Assembly (NCBI RefSeq): GCF_002196705.1
Contig: NZ_NADJ01000012.1
Location: forward strand, 52,346-116,345
From: Desulfosporosinus sp. FKB
GTDB taxonomy: Bacteria; Bacillota; Desulfitobacteriia; Desulfitobacteriales; Desulfitobacteriaceae
Length of the DNA stretch: 64,000 bases
Direction: 5' to 3'
The notes under the pieces are model-generated. The model was not told where the DNA came from. It saw nothing but the letters and a program-made list of their open reading frames with translations, and ran no database searches. Positions 50,226 through 59,013 of this stretch are shown here, piece by piece (position 1 is the stretch's first letter; each line of letters starts with the position of its first letter). The position numbers and the translations under genes are program-made.

Positions 50226-51332
50226 ATGATTTATCTGGACAACGCTGCCACAACTCTAAAAAAACCTGATTGCGTCAAGGAAGCCGTTTTACAAGCCATG
50301 GATACGTTTGGCAACGCTTCACGCGGAGCGCATAGACCAGCGCTTGACGCCCTCCGTATGTTGATGGAAGCACGGATAGCCTTGGCTTCACTCTTTGGGC
50401 TTCTTGACGATCCTATGCGCGTTGTATTCACCCCCAATGCCACTGTCGCCTTAAACATCGCCATTGCCGGAATTAAAGGACATATCGTTACAACCGCTGC
50501 AGAGCACAATTCGGTACTGCGACCCATATACAGGCAGGATAATTATACCATTGTTCCTTGTGACATCCTAGGATGCATTTCGAGGGAAGCAATTTCCTCT
50601 GCCATCCGGCCAGATACTGAGGCCGTAGTACTTACACATGCTTCCAATGTCACAGGCAACGTATTCGATATACAGTCTGTCGGTGAATTATGTGCAGCAC
50701 GAGGCGTGCACTTCATTGTAGATGCCTCACAAAGCGCTGGACTTTTGCCTATCGATATGAAAAACATATCAGCGCTTTGCTTTACAGGTCATAAATCCCT
50801 CTTCGGACCGCAAGGTACCGGAGGGCTCTGTTTAGGACCCAATTACATGCCCGAATCCCTGTATGTTGGGGGAAGCGGCCATCATTCTTTCGACTTCAAA
50901 CATCCCCGGGAATTGCCCGATGCGCTGGAAGCTGGTACGCAAAATGCGCACGGGATTGCAGGATTATTGGCTGGCGTACAATATATACAATCCACTGGGC
51001 TATCAACAATTCATGGCCAGGCGGATACACTGGCACGCCTCTTTGCACATTCGCTGGCAGATACTCCAGGAGTTACACTCTATGGCGATTTGGCTGCGCC
51101 TCTCCGCACACCCATAGTCTCTCTCAATATCGAAGGGTATGATTCTGCTCAAGTCGCCGATCTACTTTTTGAAAAATACGGCATTGCGGTGCGCGCGGGG
51201 GCACATTGTGCACCATTGATGCATGATGGACTCAAACTATCCGGCTCCGTCCGGTTTTCTTTCTCGCATTTCAACACGCTAGAAGAGACAGAGTCCGCTA
51301 TCGATGCCGTACGCACTTTAGCTAGTCGATAA
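50226..51332 (+). CDS. Cysteine desulfurase/selenocysteine-lyase-like PLP enzyme, copy 2
   Basis: The 368-residue enzyme starts IYLDNAATTLKKPDCVKEAV, has the PLP lysine in ALCFTGHKSLFGPQGTGGL and the active cysteine in RAGAHCAPLMHDGLKLSG near residue 340. It is divergent from selD, which strongly suggests it supplies selenium (or sulfur) for that pathway. It is a paralog of the enzyme at 46535. The ATG at 50226 with GGAG seven bases upstream is preferred to the TTG at 50214. Confidence 0.9.
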   Translation: MIYLDNAATTLKKPDCVKEAVLQAMDTFGNASRGAHRPALDALRMLMEARIALASLFGLLDDPMRVVFTPNATVALNIAIAGIKGHIVTTAAEHNSVLRPIYRQDNYTIVPCDILGCISREAISSAIRPDTEAVVLTHASNVTGNVFDIQSVGELCAARGVHFIVDASQSAGLLPIDMKNISALCFTGHKSLFGPQGTGGLCLGPNYMPESLYVGGSGHHSFDFKHPRELPDALEAGTQNAHGIAGLLAGVQYIQSTGLSTIHGQADTLARLFAHSLADTPGVTLYGDLAAPLRTPIVSLNIEGYDSAQVADLLFEKYGIAVRAGAHCAPLMHDGLKLSGSVRFSFSHFNTLEETESAIDAVRTLASR

Positions 51333-51374
51333 AGAAAAAATACCAAATGCCGATTTCATATACCCATTCCTCTT

Positions 51375-52847
51375 TTAAATTTTCCGAATATATTCAATGG
51401 CCTTATCTAAACGTTCTACGCATTTCTTTTTCCCCAATAGAGCCATAACATCAAATAAGCCTGGGCTAACGGTTTGACCTGTTAAGGCTAACCTTGTGGG
51501 GTGAATAATAGTACCACCTTTAATCTCAAGCTCACTCATTAATTGTCGATAGGCGCTTTCAACGTTTTCTACATCAAATCGTTCTAGGGTATTCAAACAA
51601 TTTCTGCCCTTGGTGAGCAAAGCCGCAACGCCTTCTTGTTTAACAAAATACTTCTCGCGGCCTTTTTCATCATAGGAAACAACGTCTTGAAAATAGTAAC
51701 GACTTGCTTCGGTCAATTCTCCTAGAGTCCTTACTCTTTCTCTAACCGTGTTTACGACGTCACGAATATAGTCTCGATTTTCTTCAGCTTCTATGTTATT
51801 GATTAGACCAGCCCGAATAAAAAATGGTATGGCTTGTAGAGTTAGTCTATCTAAATCATAGGTGGTCATATATTGCCCATTAAGCCAAATTAGTTTCTGA
51901 ACGTCATATACAGCAGCGGTTTTGGAAACCTTTTCTAGTGAAAAAGCAGAGATCGTTTGAGTAGGAGCAATGAGTTCACTCTGCTGCTCTGCCGGAGACC
52001 ATCCAAGTAGAGTCAGATAATTGACTAAAGCTTCCGGTAAACAACCCATTTCTTGAAATTCGCCAACAGAAGTTGCGCCATGCCTTTTGCTCAATTTGCT
52101 GCGATCGGGTGCTAAAATCATTGATAGATGAGCGAATAATGGTATCTCGTAACCTAAAGCCTGATAGATTAAACACTGCTTTGGCGTGTTGGATAAATGT
52201 TCCTCCGCCCGGATAACATGGCTAATTTGCATGGCGTGGTCATCAACAACACAAGCAAAATTGTAGGCGGGTGTTCCATCCGACTTAACGATAATAAAGT
52301 CATCGAATTGTTTAGCATTAAAGCTCACAGCTCCTCTAATAAGATCTTCAACAACAACTTGACCTGAGTTCGGTACTTTCATCCTTATCACAGAAGGAAT
52401 CCCCCGCATTAGTCTATCTTGAACTTCTTCAGGAGATAAGTTTCGACACTTTCCCTGATAACGAAAAGGCGTCCCCTCTTTTCGTTGCTTTTGCCGTTCT
52501 TCTTCTAATTCTTCTGCACTACAAAAACAATGGTATGCTTTATTTTCTTGAATTAACCTTTGGGCTGCTTTAGTGTAATGTTCTTGCCGTTGGGATTGAA
52601 AGTAGGGGCCAAATTCGCCACCTTTTTCCGGTCCCTCATCCCAATCGATCCCTAACCATTTGAGACTGCTTAATATTTGACTTACAGAGTCTTCCTTGAG
52701 TCGTTCTGTGTCTGTGTCCTCAATGCGAAGTATCAATTTCCCGTTGTGCTTTTTTGCGAATAACCAGTTGAACAATGCTGTTCTTGCTCCTCCGATGTGC
52801 AAATAACCTGTAGGGCTCGGAGCAAATCTGACTCTGATCTTTTCCAT
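51375..52847 (-). CDS. gltX: Glutamyl-tRNA synthetase
   Basis: The 490-residue class I synthetase has VRFAPSPTGYLHIGGARTALFNWLFA with the HIGH-type motif HIGG near residue 17, and KLSKRHGATS as the KMSKS loop near 252. The C-terminal helical anticodon-binding domain is complete. It charges tRNA-Glu and, in the non-discriminating form usual for this group, also tRNA-Gln. Both tRNAs are encoded 3.5 kb away. No T-box leader was seen upstream. Confidence 0.96.
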   Translation of the reverse strand: MEKIRVRFAPSPTGYLHIGGARTALFNWLFAKKHNGKLILRIEDTDTERLKEDSVSQILSSLKWLGIDWDEGPEKGGEFGPYFQSQRQEHYTKAAQRLIQENKAYHCFCSAEELEEERQKQRKEGTPFRYQGKCRNLSPEEVQDRLMRGIPSVIRMKVPNSGQVVVEDLIRGAVSFNAKQFDDFIIVKSDGTPAYNFACVVDDHAMQISHVIRAEEHLSNTPKQCLIYQALGYEIPLFAHLSMILAPDRSKLSKRHGATSVGEFQEMGCLPEALVNYLTLLGWSPAEQQSELIAPTQTISAFSLEKVSKTAAVYDVQKLIWLNGQYMTTYDLDRLTLQAIPFFIRAGLINNIEAEENRDYIRDVVNTVRERVRTLGELTEASRYYFQDVVSYDEKGREKYFVKQEGVAALLTKGRNCLNTLERFDVENVESAYRQLMSELEIKGGTIIHPTRLALTGQTVSPGLFDVMALLGKKKCVERLDKAIEYIRKI

Positions 52848-53153
52848 TTACTACTCTCCTATGTATTATTTAGCTCGAAAAAAGCCATTTGTACCACAAA
52901 AAATAAGTCCAAATTACAACATAGTTAGTTTTCAAACAATCCACTTCGCCAATTATAGATACATGGAGCGAACTCATCCCTAACCTCTTGGGTAGCACTC
53001 TTCAATAATTGGTAATTCACTTAAGCATCCCCCCCTAAAGGCTTATTTTTTCCGAATTTCGGAAACAGCAAAAATACTTATATAACTTATATATTATGAA
53101 ATAATATTATAATTTAATTATACATGAGCCCAAATATAATTTTCAAGGTACTT
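52848..53153. other. Intergenic, no gene seen
   Basis: A/T-rich sequence upstream of gltX, with no T-box specifier or GGGTGGNACC element. The gltX promoter should lie here but no clear consensus stood out. Confidence 0.4.
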
Positions 53154-53238
53154 GTGAACCTCACCTAGCTACACTTCGCTAAGAACGAAAACACTGTTTT
53201 CGCCGTAGGATAGGGGCTTCCGGCAAGCCCAAAATCCA
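53154..53238 (-). mobile_element. Orphan IS200/IS605-type right end, second copy
   Basis: This block is a diverged copy of 2357-2440: TTGCCGGAAGCCCCTATCC, then GTTTTCGTTCTTAGCGAAGT, then GGTGAGGTTCAC on the minus strand. The outer stem is weakened here (CCCCTATCC against GGTGAGG). No tnpB is nearby. The two copies have different flanks on both sides. Confidence 0.48.
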
Positions 53239-53241
53239 TGT

Positions 53242-53367
53242 CTCAAGGGTATCTCAAAGAGATGAAATCCTGCAGACGTTGGAGAAAGTTTTCGGCGTTG
53301 ATCTCGAAAATAAGATTATGACCACATCTGAAATCAAAAAAATTTGCAATACCACAAATCAAGTCTG
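53242..53367 (+). pseudogene. Unidentified gene fragment
   Basis: One plus-strand frame reads SQRDEILQTLEKVFGVDLEN then KIMTTSEIKKICNTTNQV and a stop, with no start codon or ribosome site. It looks like the C-terminal end of a protein cut by the element at 53154. I cannot name it. Confidence 0.35.
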
Positions 53368-53396
53368 AATATACAACATAAATATGCCGAAAAATA

Positions 53397-53440
53397 AAGC
53401 TCTGTAGTCCGCATAAATGCTGTACTGACAGAGCTTTTTA
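53397..53440 (+). terminator. Hairpin terminator
   Basis: AAGCTCTGT and ACAGAGCTT pair around a long loop and are followed by TTTTACTATATTTTT. It follows the unidentified fragment. Confidence 0.55.
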
Positions 53441-53530
53441 CTATATTTTTACTGCAAAACTCAGGATATCGAGACAAAACTTTGTGAGCTTATACTTTTT
53501 AACGAAAGGTAGTAATTGTTCCTGATAGGA

Positions 53531-53600
53531 TGCATCTTTTAACGAAAAGGTACAAAAAACATTAACAGCACCGTCTTAAACGATGCTGTTTGCCCTAAAA
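53531..53600 (+). repeat. Dispersed intergenic repeat with internal hairpin, copy B
   Basis: TGCATCTTTTAACGAAAAGG, TACAAAAAACATTA, the hairpin ACAGCA/TGCTGT around CCGTCTTAAACGA, and TTTGCCCTAAAAA. It parallels 30660-30733 with compensating changes in the stem. The following TACTGGACTTTTTATGTTCA continues into sequence shared with 20847-20876. Confidence 0.55.
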
Positions 53601-53656
53601 AACCGTAGTACTGGACTTTTTATGTTCATTAATTGTATCAATTATTGAGTACTTAT

Positions 53657-53905
53657 TTCAGCCAGGCTCGACATATTGGTGATCAATAGTTCGGACGGTT
53701 GTTAGCGTATCGACGGTATTACGAGCAAACCGTAACACCGATTTAGTAATAATCAGGGTGATTTTGCCATCAAGGGCATCGGCAAGCATTCGTCTGTATA
53801 AACAAGAACAAACTCCCAGTTCTTGTTTTCCTGGATATAGCGGGTATAATTATCAACTTGCATCGGTTGCGCGATTTGTTGGTTTAACAAGCACAGTGAG
53901 AATGA
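53657..53905 (-). pseudogene. Serine recombinase (resolvase) fragment
   Basis: Across one frameshift the translation reads QVDNYTRYIQENKNWEFVLVYTDE (the end of the resolvase catalytic-domain region before the conserved DEG motif), then ADALDGKITLIITKSVLRFARNT and DTLTTVRTI. The order and motifs are those of large serine recombinases. The catalytic serine region and the DNA-binding part are missing. Confidence 0.7.
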
Positions 53906-53936
53906 AAATGTCAGGTTTGAAATTCATTATCATTAT

Positions 53937-54596
53937 TCACTTTAACTTATTGAAAGCATCTTTACAACGAAGACCATCGATGGCAATGGATACTAATCTA
54001 TGGAATCGGTCAATATCGGAAGCGCTTCCTTGCTGCTCTAATGCCAGCAGAAGGCTAAACAAAAGAGTGCTTAAATCCTGCACATCGATATCTTCCCGTA
54101 CCGCCTTCGCTTGCTGAGCCCGAGTAAGAAGATTAGCAATAGCCGATTGAAAATCCTGTAACACATCTGAGTTTGCTGTCTCACTAATTAAGGCACCACT
54201 TTTAAAAGCGTCTTTCCAGGCCCTGTTGGTAAAACCCTCATCCAAAACACGTGAAAATAAATCAAAAAATGCCTTGCCCGGATCGACATGATTCATCAGA
54301 GACTTAGCCTCTGATGTAAGCCGCTGCTTATAACTAATATTGACTGCCTCAAACAATGCTTCCTTCGTCGGAAAATGGCGATATATTGTACCGATACCTA
54401 CCCCGGCTTGGTTGGCAATTTCACTAATCGGAATTGACAACCCTTTTTCGGCAAATATCTTTTGGGCCGCTTTCAGTATCTGCTCTCTGTTTTGTTTTGC
54501 GTCCGCCCGCAATGGTTTTGAATGATCGCCAAAATTGTCCTCATTGGGCTGTGGACTATCAGCCGTCTGGTTCAAAGACTGCTCTTTCTCTGTCAT
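53937..54596 (-). CDS. TetR/AcrR family transcriptional regulator
   Basis: The 219-residue protein has a polar 30-residue leader and then the TetR helix-turn-helix (REQILKAAQKIFAEKGLSIPISEIANQAGVGIGTIYRHFPTKEALFEAV). The C-terminal ligand domain is all-helical. It is divergent from a promoter with two GGAA-N6-TTCC sites 56 and 89 bases upstream, which are probable operators controlling both directions. The natural target, an SDR-type oxidoreductase, is broken. Confidence 0.92.
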   Translation of the reverse strand: MTEKEQSLNQTADSPQPNEDNFGDHSKPLRADAKQNREQILKAAQKIFAEKGLSIPISEIANQAGVGIGTIYRHFPTKEALFEAVNISYKQRLTSEAKSLMNHVDPGKAFFDLFSRVLDEGFTNRAWKDAFKSGALISETANSDVLQDFQSAIANLLTRAQQAKAVREDIDVQDLSTLLFSLLLALEQQGSASDIDRFHRLVSIAIDGLRCKDAFNKLK

Positions 54597-54642
54597 AGTG
54601 ATAATCCCCCTTCTTTTCTAATTTTACTTAAAAAATTGGGCA

Positions 54643-54698
54643 TTGACAAATGGAATTATAGTTCCGTATAATATTAACATAAACGGAATAACCGTTCC
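54643..54698 (+). promoter_or_regulatory. Promoter with two TetR-type operators
   Basis: TTGACA (54643-54648) and TATAAT (54667-54672) are 18 bases apart. GGAATTATAGTTCC (54652-54665) fills the spacer and GGAATAACCGTTCC (54685-54698) lies at the transcript start; both are GGAA-N6-TTCC palindromes. A repressor bound there would block the polymerase. The promoter points to the SDR remnant and the EFR1 gene. Confidence 0.72.
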
Positions 54699-54714
54699 CT
54701 TTATTCAAACAAAG

Positions 54715-54975
54715 CGGACCTAGAGCGTTGACCTCTGTGGGGGCAACAGTACATCGCGGATCTCTGGATGATCTGGAGTGCTTACACAGTGGAGCAGCCG
54801 CTGCGGATGGTACATTCATCTGGCGGATGGTACATCATCTGGCGTTCATCCATGACTTCTATAACTTTGCCAACCCGGTCACAACCGATCAGCGCGCTGT
54901 TGAAGCAATGGGAGCTACTCTCATTTATCGGCTCTGGAAAGCCCTTCGTGATCACTTCCTGGACTTTGATTGCCA
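54715..54975 (+). pseudogene. SDR/NmrA-type oxidoreductase remnant
   Basis: Two frames together read ALTSVGATVHRGSLDDLECL, HSGAAAADGT, HLAFIHDFYNFANPVTTDQR and AVEAMGATL, then GSGKPFVITS, the middle of an extended short-chain dehydrogenase. The Rossmann start and the C-terminal half are missing. At 54802-54835 the segment GCGGATGGTACAT(T)CATCTG is tandemly duplicated, which causes the frameshift. Confidence 0.72.
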
Positions 54976-55053
54976 GGCATACCAAGCTTTGGATATTGTA
55001 GCGTAGTAATGTATTGATTTCGAGGCTATTTGAAAAATTAAGGAGTGATAATC

Positions 55054-55857
55054 ATGAAAAATAGGATTTATTTTTTTACAGGTACAGGAAACAGTCTTAA
55101 GGTTGCAAAAGATATTGCCAAAGCATTACCCAATTGTGAGCTTGTTGCAATTTACAAAGACACTCTATTAGAGATACCATCTGGTTATGAGCGTATAGGA
55201 TTTGTCTTTCCTAATTATGCCGGAGGTCCACCATCAATGGTAGCAAACTTTGTCCGTAAAATGAAGTTTTCGGATCAAAGTGATACCTACATTTTTTGTG
55301 TAGCGACATACGCAGGAAACAATGGTGCTGTTATTTCACAAATGGGCAATTTGCTTCAAAAGCGGGGTTTACAGCTGAACTATGGTGCCAAAATTATTTC
55401 GTATCCAAATGCGCTAACAGCATATCCCATGCCTATAGAAGTCAACGACATTTTAAAAAAGGCTGAAATCAATACCAAACCAGTAATTGATAGTATTGTT
55501 GCAAAGCAGCACATACCCATTTCAAACTTAGAAGAGTCAGATAAAGAGAAGTATGATAAATTTATTGCTCTAATTCAAAATAGCAATAGTGGCTACGATG
55601 TCAATGATGATTGTATCTCCTGCGGGATATGTCGGGATGTTTGTCCGGCAAAGAATATAACCCTAGAGGATGGAAAGCCTGTATTCCACCACCAATGCGA
55701 ATGTTGTATGGCCTGCATTCAACACTGCCCAAAACGAGCCATCAATTACGAGAATAAGACACAAGATAGAGAGCGTTATACACATCCTGATATTGGTCAT
55801 AAAGTCATTTCACAATATTACATGCATCAAGATGTAAAATCAAACGATAACAGTTAG
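55054..55857 (+). CDS. EFR1 family flavodoxin-ferredoxin protein (copy 2)
   Basis: The 267-residue protein has the FMN loop FTGTGNSLKVAKDI at the start and two [4Fe-4S] motifs near the end (CISCGICRDVCP near residue 190, CECCMACIQHCP near 218). It has the same architecture as the gene at 420-1178 but is clearly diverged. ATG 55054 has AAGGAG eight bases upstream; GTG 55045 overlaps that site. It lies downstream of the TetR-type promoter and the SDR remnant and may now be the main gene under that control. Confidence 0.9.
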   Translation: MKNRIYFFTGTGNSLKVAKDIAKALPNCELVAIYKDTLLEIPSGYERIGFVFPNYAGGPPSMVANFVRKMKFSDQSDTYIFCVATYAGNNGAVISQMGNLLQKRGLQLNYGAKIISYPNALTAYPMPIEVNDILKKAEINTKPVIDSIVAKQHIPISNLEESDKEKYDKFIALIQNSNSGYDVNDDCISCGICRDVCPAKNITLEDGKPVFHHQCECCMACIQHCPKRAINYENKTQDRERYTHPDIGHKVISQYYMHQDVKSNDNS

Positions 55858-56118
55858 AGATATAATTATTCTGAATGTATCGTCTATGAATCGCCCATAA
55901 ATATCAGGCTGAACTAAGGTTAGATTGATCATATCAGCTGTCGTATTTGGATGCTGGACCATCTGCGGAAACACCGGTAAATAGGCATCTGTTGAAAGCG
56001 GCACAAAGGCACCTAAAAAGGCTATGAAAACAATAAATCCGCTGTCTTCTTCTCTAATAAATAGATTTTCAACGATATCAGGTGGGATTGGAGCTTCTCC
56101 CATTCCGATTTCAGACAT
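55840..56118 (-). pseudogene. N-terminal fragment of a Bcr/CflA-type drug exporter
   Basis: The frame begins with a ribosome site and reads FIVFIAFLGAFVPLSTDAYLPVFPQMVQ then NTTADMINLTLV, the first helix and loop of Bcr/CflA MFS exporters. After that the sequence leaves the family and stops within the end of the converging EFR1 gene. More than 300 residues are missing. Confidence 0.7.
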
Positions 56119-56135
56119 TATCGTTTTAACACCTC

Positions 56136-56246
56136 TTCAATTACTAATGATTGCTATTATTGGAGGCCTTTCGTGCCGTGAGTTTAGTAAAGAGACGAGC
56201 CCTTGGTATCGCAATATTTTAATCTTTTGCCTTTGTTCATCAGTCA
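56136..56246 (-). pseudogene. Short HTH-like fragment
   Basis: ATG at 56246 follows GGAGGG and opens a frame MTDEQRQKIKILRYQGLVSL of about 36 codons. The start resembles small helix-turn-helix proteins that accompany serine recombinases, but the helix-turn-helix core is missing. This call is tentative. Confidence 0.3.
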
Positions 56247-56250
56247 TATA

Positions 56251-56309
56251 GAAATCCCTCCTTGACAAGCATTCATCACTTAAAAAGCAATAGTTGTCAA
56301 GGAGGGATT
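56251..56309. repeat. Perfect 17-bp inverted repeat
   Basis: AAATCCCTCCTTGACAA (56251-56267) and TTGTCAAGGAGGGATTT (56293-56309) are exact reverse complements with a 25-base loop. The left arm on the minus strand contains the ribosome site of the fragment at 56136-56246. The right arm duplicates the same site with nothing behind it. It may work as a terminator for the aldo/keto reductase operon. Confidence 0.7.
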
Positions 56310-56364
56310 TGCGTTCGGTAAGACTTAGCTACTTACTCTAACTAATATCCGGAATATTTGTTCC

Positions 56365-57390
<1,026 letters not shown>

Positions 57391-57399
57391 TCATTTATC

Positions 57400-58017
57400 T
57401 TAGCGGATAAAATTTGTAACTTTTCTTTCTTCTTTTTCTGGCAAACCAAATTTTTCTTTTCCTAATGAAATGCTCTTAATTAAGAATGCCATATTTTTAC
57501 CCAATGTACGCATTGTCTGTAATCCTTCTTCATCTTTTTGAACATCATCTGGTGTGTATCCGTGAACACTGTTCCAGTATTGACTAGAAACAACTGGCAT
57601 ACCTGAAATCGTAAAATATTTATTGATTACATCAAAGGTTGCAGAAGATCCTCCTCTTCTCGCTGAAACAACTGCTGCACCAACCTTCATTGTTTTGTCA
57701 AATGGAACGCTATAAAATAATCGATCAATAAATGAGACAAGAGTTCCGTTTGCCGAGGCAAAATATACTGGCGAACCAATAATGATTCCATCGCACTCTT
57801 CAAATTTAGGCGCAGCTTCATTAACTAAATCATTAAATACACATTTTCCATTCTTTTTACATTGACGACATCCCATACATCCACGAAGATCCTTATTGCC
57901 AACATGAATGATTTCAGTATCGACACCTGCTTCATGTAAAGTTTCTTCTACTTCTGTTAATGCTGTATAGGTACATCCTTTCATATTTGGACTGCCATTT
58001 ATCAATAGTACTTTCAT
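57400..58017 (-). CDS. Flavodoxin family/iron-sulfur flavoprotein-like NAD(P)H oxidoreductase
   Basis: The 205-residue protein has the FMN loop LLINGSPNMKGCTYTAL, the compact cysteine motif GCMGCRQCKKNGKC near residue 47 as in iron-sulfur flavoproteins, and IIIGSPVYFASANGTLVSFIDR. The C-terminal part (SSQYWNSVHGYTPDDVQKDEEGLQTM) recurs in the broken gene at 62683-62913. It likely transfers electrons to quinone- or enone-like compounds. It lies between two aldo/keto reductase genes in one operon. Confidence 0.9.
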   Translation of the reverse strand: MKVLLINGSPNMKGCTYTALTEVEETLHEAGVDTEIIHVGNKDLRGCMGCRQCKKNGKCVFNDLVNEAAPKFEECDGIIIGSPVYFASANGTLVSFIDRLFYSVPFDKTMKVGAAVVSARRGGSSATFDVINKYFTISGMPVVSSQYWNSVHGYTPDDVQKDEEGLQTMRTLGKNMAFLIKSISLGKEKFGLPEKEERKVTNFIR

Positions 58018-58055
58018 ATCATTTTCCTCCTAGCTTTATTTATAAGACTCCTATT

Positions 58056-58910
58056 TCATATTCGTCTTTTATTAATAAGTTCAACGAAGAAATCCACAGT
58101 ACTTGCTTCTTGGTGGGAAAAGAACAAACTATTTCCAGTATCTAATGTCATAATGGTTTCCATATCCTCTTTGGACAATTCAAAATCAAATAGATCAAAG
58201 TTTTCCTGCATTCTTTCTATATGAGTGGATTTTGCTAAAGCAACAACACCCCTTTGAATCAACCATCTTAAAATAACTTGAGCAACTGTCTTCTGATATT
58301 TTTTGCTGATCCTATCTAAAGTAGAGTTAGAAAATATATTATTTCTGCCCTCACCAAACGGAGCCCATGCTTCAATTTGAACTTTGTTCTTAATCATATT
58401 CTCTTGAGCCTTTATTTGTTGGTTCAACGGATTTGTTTCCACCTGGTTGACCTGAGGAGTGATTTCATTAAAAGCACAGATATCAGACAGTCTGTCAGGA
58501 TAGAAATTACTCACTCCAATCGCTCTTACTTTTCCGTCTTTATACATTTCTTCTAAAGCATGATAAGAGCCATAATAATCACTAAAAGGTTGATGCAGCA
58601 AAATCAAATCCAAATAATCCGTTTTTAACTTTTTCATGGATTCCAATACAGATGCTTTTGTCTTTTCATAACCATAATTATCTATCCATACTTTTGTGGT
58701 AATAAATAATTCTTCACGAGGTATACCGCATTTTTGAATAGCATTTCCTACTGCTTCTTCATTAAAGTACGATTGTGCAGTATCAATTAAACGATAACCT
58801 ACCTTAATTGCATCTAATACACATTTTTCACATTCTTCTTGGGATACTTGATAAACTCCATATCCTAAGACTGGCATTTTTACCCCATTGTTCAAAATAA
58901 CATATTCCAT
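58056..58910 (-). CDS. Aldo/keto reductase, 2,5-diketogluconate reductase-like
   Basis: The 284-residue enzyme reads MEYVILNNGVKMPVLGYGVYQV, with the catalytic Asp/Tyr in LIDTAQSYFNEEAVG, Lys in FITTKVW and His in LILLHQPFSDYYGSYHALEE, and VIGVSNFYPDRL-type barrel strand. It is the short AKR class (YvgN/DkgA type). The start at 58910 has AGGAGGAT upstream. It is the first gene downstream of the MerR-type promoter and is divergent from the MerR gene. Confidence 0.92.
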   Translation of the reverse strand: MEYVILNNGVKMPVLGYGVYQVSQEECEKCVLDAIKVGYRLIDTAQSYFNEEAVGNAIQKCGIPREELFITTKVWIDNYGYEKTKASVLESMKKLKTDYLDLILLHQPFSDYYGSYHALEEMYKDGKVRAIGVSNFYPDRLSDICAFNEITPQVNQVETNPLNQQIKAQENMIKNKVQIEAWAPFGEGRNNIFSNSTLDRISKKYQKTVAQVILRWLIQRGVVALAKSTHIERMQENFDLFDFELSKEDMETIMTLDTGNSLFFSHQEASTVDFFVELINKRRI

Positions 58911-58953
58911 TTTTATCCTCCTTGATTCACACTGTATTTTGTCGTACAATACG

Positions 58954-58984
58954 ATTATAATTCCCGGTTGTTACTACCGGTCAA
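58954..58984 (-). promoter_or_regulatory. MerR-type promoter with 19-bp spacer and dyad
   Basis: On the minus strand TTGACC (58984-58979) and TATAAT (58959-58954) are separated by 19 bases, longer than the sigma-A optimum of 17. The spacer carries the dyad CCGGT-AGTAACA-ACCGG. This is the arrangement MerR regulators untwist to activate. It faces the aldo/keto reductase operon and lies 30 bases from the MerR start codon. Confidence 0.82.
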
Positions 58985-59013
58985 ATACTATTATGCCTTT
59001 TGGAGGTAATTTC

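Noticed and set aside
52848..53153. T-box leader before gltX
   Set aside because: No GGGTGGNACC-type antiterminator sequence or specifier stem could be found.
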